Shown: positions 35,295 to 45,936 of the stretch, piece after piece | Layout of the letters: each line of letters opens with the position of its first letter | How positions within the stretch are numbered: position 1 is the first letter of the stretch | DNA from: UBA10347 sp905182135 | GTDB taxonomy: Bacteria; Actinomycetota; Acidimicrobiia; Acidimicrobiales; UBA10347 | NCBI GenBank assembly: GCA_963925805.1 | Contig: CAWUSE010000021.1 | Coordinates: forward strand, 25,757-89,756 | DNA length: 64,000 nucleotides | Reading direction: 5' to 3' | Made by a program: the position numbers and the translations under genes | Notes under the pieces: generated by a model | The model's database searches: none | The model's input: only the letters and a program-made list of their open reading frames with translations | Told to the model about the DNA's origin: nothing

Positions 35295-36089
35295 TCAGAA
35301 CAGTTCTGGGACGACGGGACAACCGCTGTTCTGCACGGCGTCGGCCGACGTAACCGCACCCGCCGTGGTAATTACCTGATCTACCAGGCTCAGCGGGACC
35401 TCTTCGAGTTCACGTAGGTAACGAGGGCCACCGACTTGTTCGTTCCAGCGTCGGACGAGTCCTCCGTACATGCGCTCGCCCAGAGCGACACCGATCGAAG
35501 CGACTCCCCACACCGGCACCTCGAGATGGCGGGCCACGGCCGCAGCCTGGAAGGTCCCCATTGGAGCCAAACCGCGGTTGGGCCCGAGTGCTTCAAAAGG
35601 CACGAGCAAGTGCGTCGCGTCCAACAACGCTTGCGCAGTTCCCTCGGCGTCGACCGTCACCAGAGTCTGGCCCTCGTCGGCAAAGCGGTCAATTTGGTAC
35701 TCGGCGTTCCCATCGGTGTCCACAATGACGAACCCCAAGTCGCCGCGTTTGCGTGCCAGCACTGAAACGGCGTCGGTCCAACCAACGACCGCTACGACGG
35801 CGTCATCAGGCACCGAATAGGCAAGTGCTGCCGGAGTTCGATCGTCTTCGAGCAGTTCGACGACGTCCCACAATGCCTTGCGCTGGTTTGGCGCACCTAG
35901 CACCTGAGCGGCTAGCCATACCAGCGGCCCCGACGCGGCTTGACGATCAAGAATACGGCGACATGCGATGAGTAGCCCAGCGGCGTCACCCACAAAGTCC
36001 GCCAGTGCTATGGCTGTTTCGCGAGCCAACACATCGGCCGGAACATGAGTGGCCCGGGCCACGTAACGCAGTCGCTCAATCGGATGCAC
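35295..36089 (-). CDS. IF-2B/NagB-RpiA-fold-like protein of unknown function
   Basis: 264 residues from GTG 36089 (the frame opens further up, to 36197, but the leader looks non-coding). The N-terminal half is helical (IERLRYVARATHVPADVLARETAIALADF, LIACRRILDRQAASGPLVWLAAQVL). The C-terminal half looks like the eIF2B/MtnA-type Rossmann-like domain: VVAVVGWTDAVSVLARKRG, THLLVPFEALGPN, VPVWGVASIGVALGERMYGGLVRRWNE and a final DQVITTAGAVTSADAVQ. Conserved in its class by pattern only; I cannot assign a substrate. It precedes mutY by 16 bp and is likely co-transcribed. Confidence 0.65.
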   Translation of the reverse strand: MHPIERLRYVARATHVPADVLARETAIALADFVGDAAGLLIACRRILDRQAASGPLVWLAAQVLGAPNQRKALWDVVELLEDDRTPAALAYSVPDDAVVAVVGWTDAVSVLARKRGDLGFVIVDTDGNAEYQIDRFADEGQTLVTVDAEGTAQALLDATHLLVPFEALGPNRGLAPMGTFQAAAVARHLEVPVWGVASIGVALGERMYGGLVRRWNEQVGGPRYLRELEEVPLSLVDQVITTAGAVTSADAVQNSGCPVVPELF

Positions 36090-36267
36090 CGTCGAACCGT
36101 ACTTGCCCAAAGGGCAAGATATTCGCCCCCACAGCTCCCGCACCTGGCATAAGAATGTCGAAGGAGCGCTGCGTACCCGCTGGCTTTCGATCTCCACAGG
36201 AACAAATCGTGCGTCGATCGTATTGCTCGAGCATCTACAGCGAACAACAGCCGACTAGCCTGGCACC

Positions 36268-36756
36268 ATGGCTATTGCTCCCCCACCAGAGATCGAGCTC
36301 GACCCGCTACAAGGGGACCCTCGCCCCGTCGGCGACTGGGTTACGACCTTCCACCTGGCCGTCGTGGTTCTCGACCCGTACACCCACGAAAGCTCATGGA
36401 TTATCGACACCGCAGCGCGAGTTTTGGCGTCGTACAGTGGCGCCGACGTGCGGACTGCATGGTTAGTGACCGGTACCGACGACGAAGCTCGCCGATTCCT
36501 CGGCCCGCTAGCCGACGAGTTCCTCACCTTCACTGACCCGAACCGAGCGTTCGTCAAGAGTCTCGAGCTACAGAGCTTGCCAGCGTTCGTTCACATAGAC
36601 CACGCACTGAATGTGGTTGGCGCAGCCGAGGGATGGAATCCAGCCGAGTGGCGTAGCGTCGCCGCTGAACTGTCGGCGCAGATGAGCTGGAGCCGGCCTG
36701 GTATCCCTGAGGCTGGCGACCCACCTCCGTACCCCGGCACGCCGGCGATCGGCTAG
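36268..36756 (+). CDS. Thioredoxin-fold-like protein without Cys-x-x-Cys
   Basis: 162 residues. FHLAVVVLDPYTHESSWIIDTAARVLASY, ADVRTAWLVTGTDDEARRFLGPLADEFLTFTD and LQSLPAFVHIDHALNVVGAAEGW look like a thioredoxin fold, with the LP-A segment in the cis-Pro position, but no redox Cys pair is present. Proteins of this pattern recur beside fumarase in actinobacterial genomes as hypotheticals; that is recollection, not something I can verify here. It is 12 bp upstream of the fumarase gene, so they form one transcript. Function unknown. Confidence 0.75.
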   Translation: MAIAPPPEIELDPLQGDPRPVGDWVTTFHLAVVVLDPYTHESSWIIDTAARVLASYSGADVRTAWLVTGTDDEARRFLGPLADEFLTFTDPNRAFVKSLELQSLPAFVHIDHALNVVGAAEGWNPAEWRSVAAELSAQMSWSRPGIPEAGDPPPYPGTPAIG

Positions 36757-36768
36757 CACGCCGTCATC

Positions 36769-38403
<1,635 letters not shown>

Positions 38404-38788
38404 AACGCCCACGATGTAGCACGCCCGTTGGCGTCTTGCACTGCTGATCTGAACGGTGCAACGTCAACTGTCGATCCTCAGCAGCTTTTGTCGGGCCAAC
38501 CGACGACAAGCAACCCGTCGCTAGTGAAGACAACAACTTCGGGACCCGGCTGTGGTCATGCGCCCAAATGGGGAAGGTCCTTGGGCCGCCATCACGTTCG
38601 GCGGACCTGAGAGCCCCCGGTTCTGGCCTACGGTTGGGTAAAAATAGGAGGCTTGGGCAACGCGTGCCCGCAGGCTTTGTGCCTGTGTGCCACAGACCTT
38701 CGATCGATGTTTGTGCCTTGATAATTCTTTCCCCGGCATCTCAACGCCTTAGATTGGTCAAAGAGAAACTCTCGACGCTCACGGGGTG
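38404..38788. other. 385-bp intergenic stretch with paired hairpins, possible structured leader
   Basis: No gene. Two perfect 5-bp hairpins with 5-nt loops stand side by side: GGGCA-ACGCG-TGCCC at 38655-38669 and CAGGC-TTTGT-GCCTG at 38671-38685. Upstream, 38576-38611 can form a longer interrupted stem (GGTCC ... GGCGGACC). This lies about 100 bp before the HMG-CoA-synthase-like gene, so it could be a structured 5' leader, or just a terminator region after fumarase. No known riboswitch class was recognised. Confidence 0.4.
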
Positions 38789-40210
38789 ATGATGCGCGGC
38801 ATTGTTGGCTATGGCACGTATGTGCCCTATTACCGGCTTCAGCGGTCGGCGATTACTGCCGCGCTCGGCGCTGGTGGCGGTCGAGGCACGCGAGCAGTTG
38901 CATCCTATGACGAGGACGCTACCTCGATGTCTGTCGAGGCCGCTCGCAGCCTGGTGCGGTCGTTCACTACAACACCCCCACCTACACCTGCGGCCATTTA
39001 CTTCGCATCGGCTACACCGCCTTACCTGGACAAGACGAATGCCAATGCCATCCATGCAGCGCTAAACATGCCATCCAGCGTGTTCGCTGCCGACATGGCT
39101 GGCTCCGCCCGTTCGACCACGGCTGCTCTCGGCGCTGCCCTGAATGACCAACGACCTGTACTGATGACATCAGCCGACGTTCGTTCGGGACGGCCTTCGT
39201 CAGCTGACGAAGCAAACATGGGTGACGCTGCGGTGGCGTTGATGATCGGTAGCGACGTCGACGCACCGGTGATCGCCGAATGGCTCGGCGGCGCATCTGC
39301 GACCGGCGAGTTTCTCGATCGGTGGCGCCAACCTGGCTGGGATTACTCGCGAGTTTGGGAAGAACGCTTTGGCGAGGCTGCCTACCTGCCGCTCGTGACC
39401 GAAGCGGCCACGGCGGCATTCAAGGACACCGAAATTTCCGCCGAGTCAGTAGACACCGCTGTCGTCACCGGCATGCACGCCCGCGCCGTTCGAGGTGCCG
39501 CCCGCGCTGCTGGCATCGGCGGCGACACGCCAATCGCCAACGACCTGGCTTCTGAAATTGGCAGCACCGGCAGCTCCCACGGGTTACTAGTCCTTGCCAG
39601 CGTGCTCGACAAGGCCACCCCAGGCCAACTGATCATGGTCGTCAACCTGGCCGATGGTTGCGATGTCGACTTCTTCCGCACTACCGACGCGATCACCAAC
39701 TACAGGCCATATAAGACAGTCGAGTCACAGATCGCAACCGGCAATGAGTCGCTCGACTACCAAGCGTTCCTAACCTGGCGAGGGTTCCTCGATCGCGAGC
39801 CGCCACGCCGCCCTGACCCCGCAGCCCCAGCGGCACCACCATCGAGCCGGATGGTCCACTGGAAATATGGCTTTAACGGTTCACGAGATCGCGAGTCTGG
39901 CGCTATCCATCTTCCGCCTCAGCGGGTTTCGGTCAAGGGCGGCAACGTCGACGACATGGAAATGGTGCCGATGGCCGACGTGGAAGCCAAGGTCACCACC
40001 TTCACTATCGATCGCCTCGCATACTCCCTTTCGCCCCCGACTGTTGGTGTCATCATTGACTTCGACGGTGGCGGTCGATTCAAGGCCGAGCTCACTGATG
40101 TCGATCCCGACGAAGTTGAGGTTGGCATGCGCGTACAGATGACTTTCCGCCGGTTGATGACAGCCGACGGTGTGCACAACTACTTTTGGAAAGCCACACC
40201 CGTCCGATAG
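38789..40210 (+). CDS. HMG-CoA synthase-like condensing-enzyme domain fused to a DUF35 (Zn-ribbon/OB-fold) domain, catalytic cysteines lost
   Basis: About 473 residues (start among GTG 38786, ATG 38789, ATG 38792). Residues ~1-330 match the HMG-CoA-synthase/KAS-III-like fold (MRGIVGYGTYVPYYRL; SATPPYLDKTNANAIHAALNM; SGRPSSADEANMGDAAVALMIG; ANDLASEIGSTGSSHGLL). At the active-site Cys position it reads ADMAGSARST, with no Cys. Residues ~350-473 match DUF35: WKYGFNGSRDRESGAIHL, where the Zn-ribbon Cys are replaced by Asp and Ser, then the OB-fold FRRLMTADGVHNYFWKA. In archaea separate thiolase, HMG-CoA synthase and DUF35 proteins form one complex. Here a thiolase follows by 52 bp, so this fusion may be a structural partner for it. 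Confidence 0.8.
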   Translation: MMRGIVGYGTYVPYYRLQRSAITAALGAGGGRGTRAVASYDEDATSMSVEAARSLVRSFTTTPPPTPAAIYFASATPPYLDKTNANAIHAALNMPSSVFAADMAGSARSTTAALGAALNDQRPVLMTSADVRSGRPSSADEANMGDAAVALMIGSDVDAPVIAEWLGGASATGEFLDRWRQPGWDYSRVWEERFGEAAYLPLVTEAATAAFKDTEISAESVDTAVVTGMHARAVRGAARAAGIGGDTPIANDLASEIGSTGSSHGLLVLASVLDKATPGQLIMVVNLADGCDVDFFRTTDAITNYRPYKTVESQIATGNESLDYQAFLTWRGFLDREPPRRPDPAAPAAPPSSRMVHWKYGFNGSRDRESGAIHLPPQRVSVKGGNVDDMEMVPMADVEAKVTTFTIDRLAYSLSPPTVGVIIDFDGGGRFKAELTDVDPDEVEVGMRVQMTFRRLMTADGVHNYFWKATPVR

Positions 40211-40262
40211 GACGCTTACTCAAGCGTTCTAGGAACAGGACCTAGAAAAACAGGAGCCAATC

Positions 40263-41465
40263 ATGGCATCACGAGGAATCAAGGACCAAGTCGCAATCAT
40301 TGGTATGGGTTGCACCAACTTTGGCGAACATTGGGGCAAATCCGTCGACGACATGCTTATCGAGGCCGCGCACGCTGCCTACGAATCAGCTGGTATCGAG
40401 CAAGAGGACGTGGACGCGTATTGGTTCGGAACGCTCGGGTCTGCCGTGTCAGGCCTAGCTCTCAGCAGCGCGCTGAAAATCGACTATAAACCCGTCACGC
40501 GCGTCGAGAACATGTGCGCCACAGGATCCGAAGCATTCCGCAATGCTGCCTACGCCGTGGCATCTGGCGCCTACGACATGGCAATGGCGATTGGTGTCGA
40601 AAAGCTCAAGGACAACGGCATGTCCGGCCTTGTCGGCGCACCACTCCCCAGCGACGGCACGCAGTCCACCCTCACGGCGCCAGCGTCGTTCTCGTTGCTA
40701 GCTCCTGCCTATGCCGATAAGTACGGCGTAGACCGTAAGGAGATGAAAGAGGTCATGGCTCGCATCGCGTGGAAGAACCATTACAACGGGGCTCGTAATC
40801 CCCGTGCTCAATTCCAGAAGGAAGTGAGCATGGAAACAATCACAAACGCACCGCTGATCGCCGGCGACCTAGGAATCTATGATTGCTCAGGTGTTAGCGA
40901 TGGTTCCGCCGCAGCGATCCTGTGCCGGGCCGAAGATGCACACAAGTACACCGACAATCCGCTGTACGTAAAGGCGCTCTCGTTCACCGCAGGCCCAGCT
41001 GCTGGCCCGATCGACTCCGACTACGACTACACCACCTTCCATGAGGTCTCTGCATGCGCCGCAGACGCGTACGCTCAAGCTGGCGTAACCGATCCTCGGG
41101 CTGAACTCGCTATGGCCGAGGTCCACGATTGTTTCACCCCTACCGAACTTGTACTCATGGAGGACCTTGGGTTTGCCGAACGCGGCATGGGCTGGAAAGA
41201 AGTCCTAGCCGGTACCTTCGACCTCGATGGTGAACTGCCTGTCAACCCCGATGGCGGACTGAAGAGCTTCGGACATCCGATCGGCGCATCCGGTCTGCGC
41301 ATGTTGTTCGAGTGTTGGTTGCAACTGCGCAACGAGGCACCCGCTAACCGTCAGATCAAGACTGTTACTGAACAAGGCAAAACACTGGGCATGACCCACA
41401 ATCTCGGCGGCGCACCCGGCGAGTGTGTGAGTTTCGCTTCGATCGTCGGTTCCGAACTGGGGTAA
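40263..41465 (+). CDS. Thiolase family protein (SCP-x/acetyl-CoA acetyltransferase-like)
   Basis: 400 residues. The nucleophilic Cys is present in ENMCATGSEAFRNAAYAVASG, the His in KSFGHPIGASGLRM, and the C-terminal loop reads NLGGAPGECVSF. DQVAIIGMGCTNFGEHWGKS opens the fold. It belongs with SCP-x-type thiolases, which cleave 3-oxoacyl-CoA from sterol side chains, fatty acids or branched acids. The close upstream HMG-CoA-synthase-like/DUF35 gene suggests a two-subunit enzyme. AACAGGAGCC just before ATG 40263 supplies the SD. Confidence 0.93.
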   Translation: MASRGIKDQVAIIGMGCTNFGEHWGKSVDDMLIEAAHAAYESAGIEQEDVDAYWFGTLGSAVSGLALSSALKIDYKPVTRVENMCATGSEAFRNAAYAVASGAYDMAMAIGVEKLKDNGMSGLVGAPLPSDGTQSTLTAPASFSLLAPAYADKYGVDRKEMKEVMARIAWKNHYNGARNPRAQFQKEVSMETITNAPLIAGDLGIYDCSGVSDGSAAAILCRAEDAHKYTDNPLYVKALSFTAGPAAGPIDSDYDYTTFHEVSACAADAYAQAGVTDPRAELAMAEVHDCFTPTELVLMEDLGFAERGMGWKEVLAGTFDLDGELPVNPDGGLKSFGHPIGASGLRMLFECWLQLRNEAPANRQIKTVTEQGKTLGMTHNLGGAPGECVSFASIVGSELG

Positions 41466-41519
41466 CCGTCAGGCTTCGCTCGGCGAATTGCTCAACGGGA
41501 CAAACCGACAAGACATTCG

Positions 41520-41975
41520 TGGCATTGAGTCCTCGCTGCAATGGGTCGCGGTGTCCTGAGAAGGCCAACGCCCCCGTAGGCAGACTCGTAAAGAATTGTT
41601 TGAGATCGTTCAGCGTCTCCACCGCGCCGCTGACCTCAGCGCCATGGTTGTGTCCGGCGATGGTCCTTTCTTTTCTGCTGGCGGCGACCTCAAAGAATTC
41701 TCGGCCACTGTTGACCTTGAAGCCCTCGTTTTCGACCTGGCCACGACGCTGCACCGGGCCATGGACCTCTTCGCTCGACTCGACGAGTCCCCCATCGGCG
41801 CAGTCCAAGGAAACACCCCTGCGGCTAGCGTTTCCCCAGTCGCAGGATTCGACCTGGCTCTGGTGGCACACACGGCAACGTTCACCATGGGCTAGGGCGC
41901 TATCGGCCTAACCCCCGACGGGTCCTCCAGCTACCATCTGACCCGTTCCGTTGGCCTAAAGCGGGCCGTCGATCA
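41520..41975 (+). pseudogene. Decayed enoyl-CoA hydratase fragment
   Basis: Recognisable crotonase pieces are spread over two frames. RCPEKANAPVGRLVK (ends near 41592) switches frame to ELFEIVQRLHRAADLSAMVVSGDGPFFSAGGDLKEFSATVD, then IGAVQGNTPAASVSPVAGFDLALVAHTATFTMG. TAG at 41893-41895 interrupts it, and after the stop the same frame continues GAIGLTPDGSSSYHLTRSVGLKRAVDQ. The C-terminal third is missing, cut at the end of the pncC gene on the other strand. So there is one frameshift, one nonsense codon and one truncation. It directly follows the thiolase, its probable former partner. Confidence 0.8.
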
Positions 41976-42458
41976 GGTTGAGAGTTCGGACAGCAACAGA
42001 TCAAGGGCTGCGCCCGTAAAGGCGTTCATGTTCGCGACGCGGTCGCTGCTGTCGGTAGTCACGTTGCGTGCGAACGTGGTGCCATCGGGGCGGCACACGG
42101 CAACCCAGGCGTGTCCAGCAGGATCGCCGTAAGGGTTGCCACGAGGACCCGTCGCACCAGTCTCTGCAAGTCCCCAGTCAGAGCGCATATGACCGGCGGC
42201 ATTCCGAGCGAGCGCACACGCGAAATCCTCGGTAGCGCCGCGCGTGTCGGGCGGCAGTTCATCTCGCTCGAACAACAGACCCCGTGACCGCCCGGTGTAG
42301 ACAATCGCTCCGCCCATATAGAAGGCCGAGGCTCCAGGAACCGACAGCAGCGAGGAAGAAATAAGACCGCCAGCTGATGATTCACCGACCGCAACTGATT
42401 CGCTTCGATCGGTGAGCGCTTGGCCAACTCGTGCAGCCAGATCTGCGTGCTCGAACAT
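41973..42458 (-). CDS. pncC: CinA C-terminal domain protein, nicotinamide-nucleotide amidase
   Basis: 161 residues, the normal length of stand-alone PncC, which deamidates NMN to NaMN in pyridine-nucleotide recycling. VGESSAGGLISSSLLSVPGASAFYMGGAIVYT is the signature around the catalytic Ser, and GLAETGATGPRGNPYGDPAGHAWVAV is the second conserved block. It stands alone on the minus strand, back to back with the ferric-reductase-like gene and abutting the decayed hydratase. Confidence 0.92.
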   Translation of the reverse strand: MFEHADLAARVGQALTDRSESVAVGESSAGGLISSSLLSVPGASAFYMGGAIVYTGRSRGLLFERDELPPDTRGATEDFACALARNAAGHMRSDWGLAETGATGPRGNPYGDPAGHAWVAVCRPDGTTFARNVTTDSSDRVANMNAFTGAALDLLLSELST

Positions 42459-42763
42459 GGTTCGGACATTAGCGCTGCCCCGCTATGCGCGCCCCATTTT
42501 CTGGGCGACTTGCAGGCATTGGCCTCCAGGGAGCAACCGGGATCCATGGACTCGTGGCGATTCCTGTCGCGACCTATCTGCCGGTTGCCAACCGAGCAGA
42601 CGAGATCACGGCTGCGATGTAACCAAACGCGTCGCGGGTGGCACTATCGCTGGCACGTTGACTGTTTCAAATGTCAGCCACGGCCTGCCGCCATGCTTCA
42701 GCTAACAACGCGTAAGCTGTTGCCATCGCTAACACGGCAGGGCTACGTAACATCGCCGCGATC
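42459..42763. other. 305-bp divergent intergenic stretch, no gene recognised
   Basis: Lies between the pncC gene and the flavocytochrome gene. It must hold both promoters. I see no convincing -35/-10 pair, tRNA or repeat. Confidence 0.35.
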
Positions 42764-44140
42764 ATGTTCGGCACCCGTTCTGACTGGCAGTTGCGGCCAC
42801 CGGCGCTTCGGGGTCCTCGACTGGGGATACACCTTGTAGGGCCAGCGGCTTTGCTGTCGTCTGTGGCAGGTGCATGGTTCGCGTTCGCAGGCGCCACGGG
42901 CGAGGACGGCAATGTCGCCTTTGGTTTGTTCATTGGTGCGGCGTCGATCATCTTGATGGCCTGGAGTTTCGTGCTCGCCGTGCGTGTGCGATTTCTCGAG
43001 CGTTTCTTTGGTGGGCTCGATTCGATGTACCGAGTGCACCGTTGGGCAGGAACCTTCGCTGTTATTGCGATGTTCCTCCACACCAGCATCGAACCAGAGA
43101 TCGAGGATGGCATCCGGGGCGCAAGCCGCTCATTGGCCGAGACCGCCGAGGATCTTGCGGGAACGGGGCAGACCATGCTGTACGTCCTCATTGGCATCAG
43201 CCTGTTGCGGTGGTTTCCGTACCGCTGGTGGCGGTGGACACACAAGCTGCTCGGCATCCCCTTCGCTTTTGCGTGCTTCCATTTCTTCACTGCAGAGAAA
43301 CCGTATGCAAATGGTTCGGTCTGGGGTTGGTACTTCGGCGCTGTCATGTTTGCTGGTTTGTTTGCCTATGTCGTGCGGGTAATCGGCAAGGACATCGTCA
43401 CACCGGGTGTGCCGTACCGCGTGAAGCGAGCAAAGGTTTCAGGATCCACGCTGGACTTGGAGCTAGAACCGGTGGGTAAAGCAGTTGAACACCACGCCGG
43501 GCAATTCGTCGTTCTCAAGGTGCAAAAACCAGGTCTGCGTGAACCGCACATCTTCACGGTCGCTTCACAGCCTGATTCGTCCACGTTGCGGTTCTTCATC
43601 CGCGATCTTGGCGACTGGACCTCTCGTATGCACCAGGCCGAGTTGGTCGGCGCAGACGTCACAGTCGAAGGCCCCTATGGCCTATTTGCACCGACCGTCG
43701 CCAAGGCCACCAAGACTGTCTGGGTCGCTGGTGGTGTCGGCGTCACACCATTCCTCAGCGCCGCGGGAACCCTGCCGACGGACAGCGATATGCGTCCGAC
43801 CCTCCATTACCTCGTGCGCTCCCGTGGCGATGCTATGGCACTCGAGGTGCTGGAGGCCCATCACGACGCCGGGCGGCTCGAGTTGATCCTGCACGCCTCC
43901 GCCGCCGGGCAACGCTTCGGACCTGACTCCCTCAGCGAGCACCACGTCGCTGGGCTCTCTGGCGCGCACGTTGCCGTCTGTGGTCCAGCTTCACTGGTGG
44001 CGTTGGTCGACACAGAGGCTCGCCGCCTCGGCGCCTCGTTTGTGGAACACGAAGACTTCGATATTCGCCAAGGTTTCGGCCCCGACCTATCGCGACTGAT
44101 TCACGAGACCGCTTCGAAAAGCCTCACCCGTCCTGAGTAG
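42764..44140 (+). CDS. Ferric-reductase/NADPH-oxidase-like transmembrane flavocytochrome
   Basis: 458 residues. The N-terminal ~200 residues have several membrane spans and two His pairs spaced for two hemes: HRWAGTFAVIAMFLH and HKLLGIPFAFACFH. The C-terminal half is a ferredoxin-NADP reductase module: HIFTVASQPDSSTLRFFIRDLGDWT (FAD), VEGPYGLF, VWVAGGVGVTPFLSAA (NAD-binding) and VAVCGPASLVALV. It would carry electrons from NAD(P)H across the membrane to ferric iron or oxygen. Single gene, followed by an acyl-CoA synthetase 89 bp later. Confidence 0.9.
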   Translation: MFGTRSDWQLRPPALRGPRLGIHLVGPAALLSSVAGAWFAFAGATGEDGNVAFGLFIGAASIILMAWSFVLAVRVRFLERFFGGLDSMYRVHRWAGTFAVIAMFLHTSIEPEIEDGIRGASRSLAETAEDLAGTGQTMLYVLIGISLLRWFPYRWWRWTHKLLGIPFAFACFHFFTAEKPYANGSVWGWYFGAVMFAGLFAYVVRVIGKDIVTPGVPYRVKRAKVSGSTLDLELEPVGKAVEHHAGQFVVLKVQKPGLREPHIFTVASQPDSSTLRFFIRDLGDWTSRMHQAELVGADVTVEGPYGLFAPTVAKATKTVWVAGGVGVTPFLSAAGTLPTDSDMRPTLHYLVRSRGDAMALEVLEAHHDAGRLELILHASAAGQRFGPDSLSEHHVAGLSGAHVAVCGPASLVALVDTEARRLGASFVEHEDFDIRQGFGPDLSRLIHETASKSLTRPE

Positions 44141-44229
44141 TGCTGTTTGAGCACGCCATGACTCGCTACTCCGCGTTTGGATCATTGAGTACTTGGGTCC
44201 GTCTACGAGCCGTAGGCTAGATTTGCTCC

Positions 44230-45759
44230 ATGACTCGTTCATTTGACTGGATTGCTCATCACGCGAATACGCGTCCTAGCGGCATCGCTCAGATCGACCT
44301 CGCAACCGATCGCACATTTACATGGGCACAAATGGAAGACCGCACGAGTCGGCTAGCGGCTGCACTTGAGCATGACTTTGGTATTGGGCCCGAGGACCGG
44401 GTCGCTGTCTTGGCCCAGAACAACAGCAACTTCTTCGAAGTGCAATTTGCCTGCTGGAAGCTGGGCGCTATCTTTGTGCCGGTCAACTGGCGTCTGACAC
44501 TTTCTGAGCTGACCTTCATTGCCGGCGACTGCACGCCCAAGGTGATCGTTCATGACCATGGCTTCAGCGCTATGGCCAAGGATCTCGCTGCGGCAACCAG
44601 CATTGCACACCGCATCAACTGGGACGGAGACGACGACGGCGCTGCGAACTACGAAGACGCCATTGCGTCAGCCGTTGCTGGTAATTACTCCGCTAACGAC
44701 AACACGCTCGACACCGTATTGACCATCATGTACACCTCAGGTACTACTGGTACCCCCAAAGGCGCCATGATCACCCAGGGAATGACGTTATTCAACGCCA
44801 TCAACTGCGTCGAATTCTTCGGGCTCAAACAAGCCATGGTGAACCTGGCGTTCCTGCCGCTCTTCCACACCGGTGGACTAAACGTCTTCGCCAACCCCTG
44901 CTTCCATTTCGGCGGCACCAACCTGATCATGCACACCTTTGACCCGTCACGATGCCTTGCTCTGTTGATGGATCCTGAACTTCGAGTCACTCATTTCCTG
45001 GGCGTGCCAGCGAACTTCCTGTTCATGAGCCAGGTACCTGAATTCGATGGTGCAACGTTTCCCAACATCGAAGCCGCTGGGGTCGGTGGCTCACCCACCC
45101 CTGTGCCCCTAATCGAGGCCTGGGCCGCCAAAGGTCTGCCGCTACAGCAAGCCTTTGGCATGACCGAGACCTCTCCCCTAGTCACCGCGCTCAAGCCCGA
45201 AGACTGCGAGGTCAAGATCGGTTCCGCCGGACTGCCTGCAATGCACTGCGAGGTCCGCATCGTCGGGGAAGACGGCGAAGAGATGCCCATTGGCGAAAAA
45301 GGCGAACTGTGGGTGCGTGGACCGAACGTGACGCCGGGTTACTGGAACCGCCCCGAAGCCACAGCCGAAGCCATCACCGACGGCTGGCTCCACACCGGAG
45401 ATGCAGCTCAGTGTGACGAGGACGGCTTCATCTACATCGTCGACCGCTGGAAGGACATGTACATCTCGGGCGGCGAGAACGTCTACCCGGCCGAGATCGA
45501 GGGCATCATTTATCAGCTCCCCCAGATCGGTGAAGTCTCGGTCATCGGGATTCCTGACGAGAAATGGGTCGAGGTCGGACGAGCCATCGTTGTCGTCAAG
45601 GATGGCGAGACAATCGACGAGGCCACAGTTATCAACCATTGCCGTACGCACCTGGCCCGGTTCAAGGTGCCTCAGTCAGTCGTATTCATCGACGAGATCC
45701 CACACAATGCGACCGGCAAGGTCCTCAAGCGGGTGCTTCGAGAGACCCACGGAGCCTAA
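44230..45759 (+). CDS. AMP-forming long-chain acyl-CoA synthetase family protein
   Basis: Activates a carboxylic acid as acyl-AMP and then acyl-CoA; 509 residues. Motifs: TIMYTSGTTGTPKGAM (P-loop-like), QQAFGMTETSPLV (ATP/substrate), DGWLHTGDAAQCDEDGFIYIVDRWKDMYISGGENVYP with the hinge, and PHNATGKVLKR with the catalytic Lys. Resembles medium/long-chain FadD-like enzymes; chain length cannot be assigned. Stand-alone between the flavocytochrome and the M20 genes. Confidence 0.93.
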   Translation: MTRSFDWIAHHANTRPSGIAQIDLATDRTFTWAQMEDRTSRLAAALEHDFGIGPEDRVAVLAQNNSNFFEVQFACWKLGAIFVPVNWRLTLSELTFIAGDCTPKVIVHDHGFSAMAKDLAAATSIAHRINWDGDDDGAANYEDAIASAVAGNYSANDNTLDTVLTIMYTSGTTGTPKGAMITQGMTLFNAINCVEFFGLKQAMVNLAFLPLFHTGGLNVFANPCFHFGGTNLIMHTFDPSRCLALLMDPELRVTHFLGVPANFLFMSQVPEFDGATFPNIEAAGVGGSPTPVPLIEAWAAKGLPLQQAFGMTETSPLVTALKPEDCEVKIGSAGLPAMHCEVRIVGEDGEEMPIGEKGELWVRGPNVTPGYWNRPEATAEAITDGWLHTGDAAQCDEDGFIYIVDRWKDMYISGGENVYPAEIEGIIYQLPQIGEVSVIGIPDEKWVEVGRAIVVVKDGETIDEATVINHCRTHLARFKVPQSVVFIDEIPHNATGKVLKRVLRETHGA

Positions 45760-45936
45760 GTAGCATCGCTGCGGCTTCTCTCTCCCACCGGCTGCATCTG
45801 GCTCACGGCTGGGACCAAAGATCACAAGACCACCGGCGCTGTCAGGCATACGGCCGCTATAGCTAGCGGGCGTATGACGACCGCCCAAATTTCGCTGCGG
45901 TTCGACGCACGCCACTTTATGCGAGACACTGTGGTT

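Noticed and set aside
38576..38700. Resemblance of the intergenic RNA to RNase P or a mini-ykkC riboswitch
   Set aside because: The conserved RNase P core segments are missing, and the hairpin loops do not match the mini-ykkC ACGR loops.
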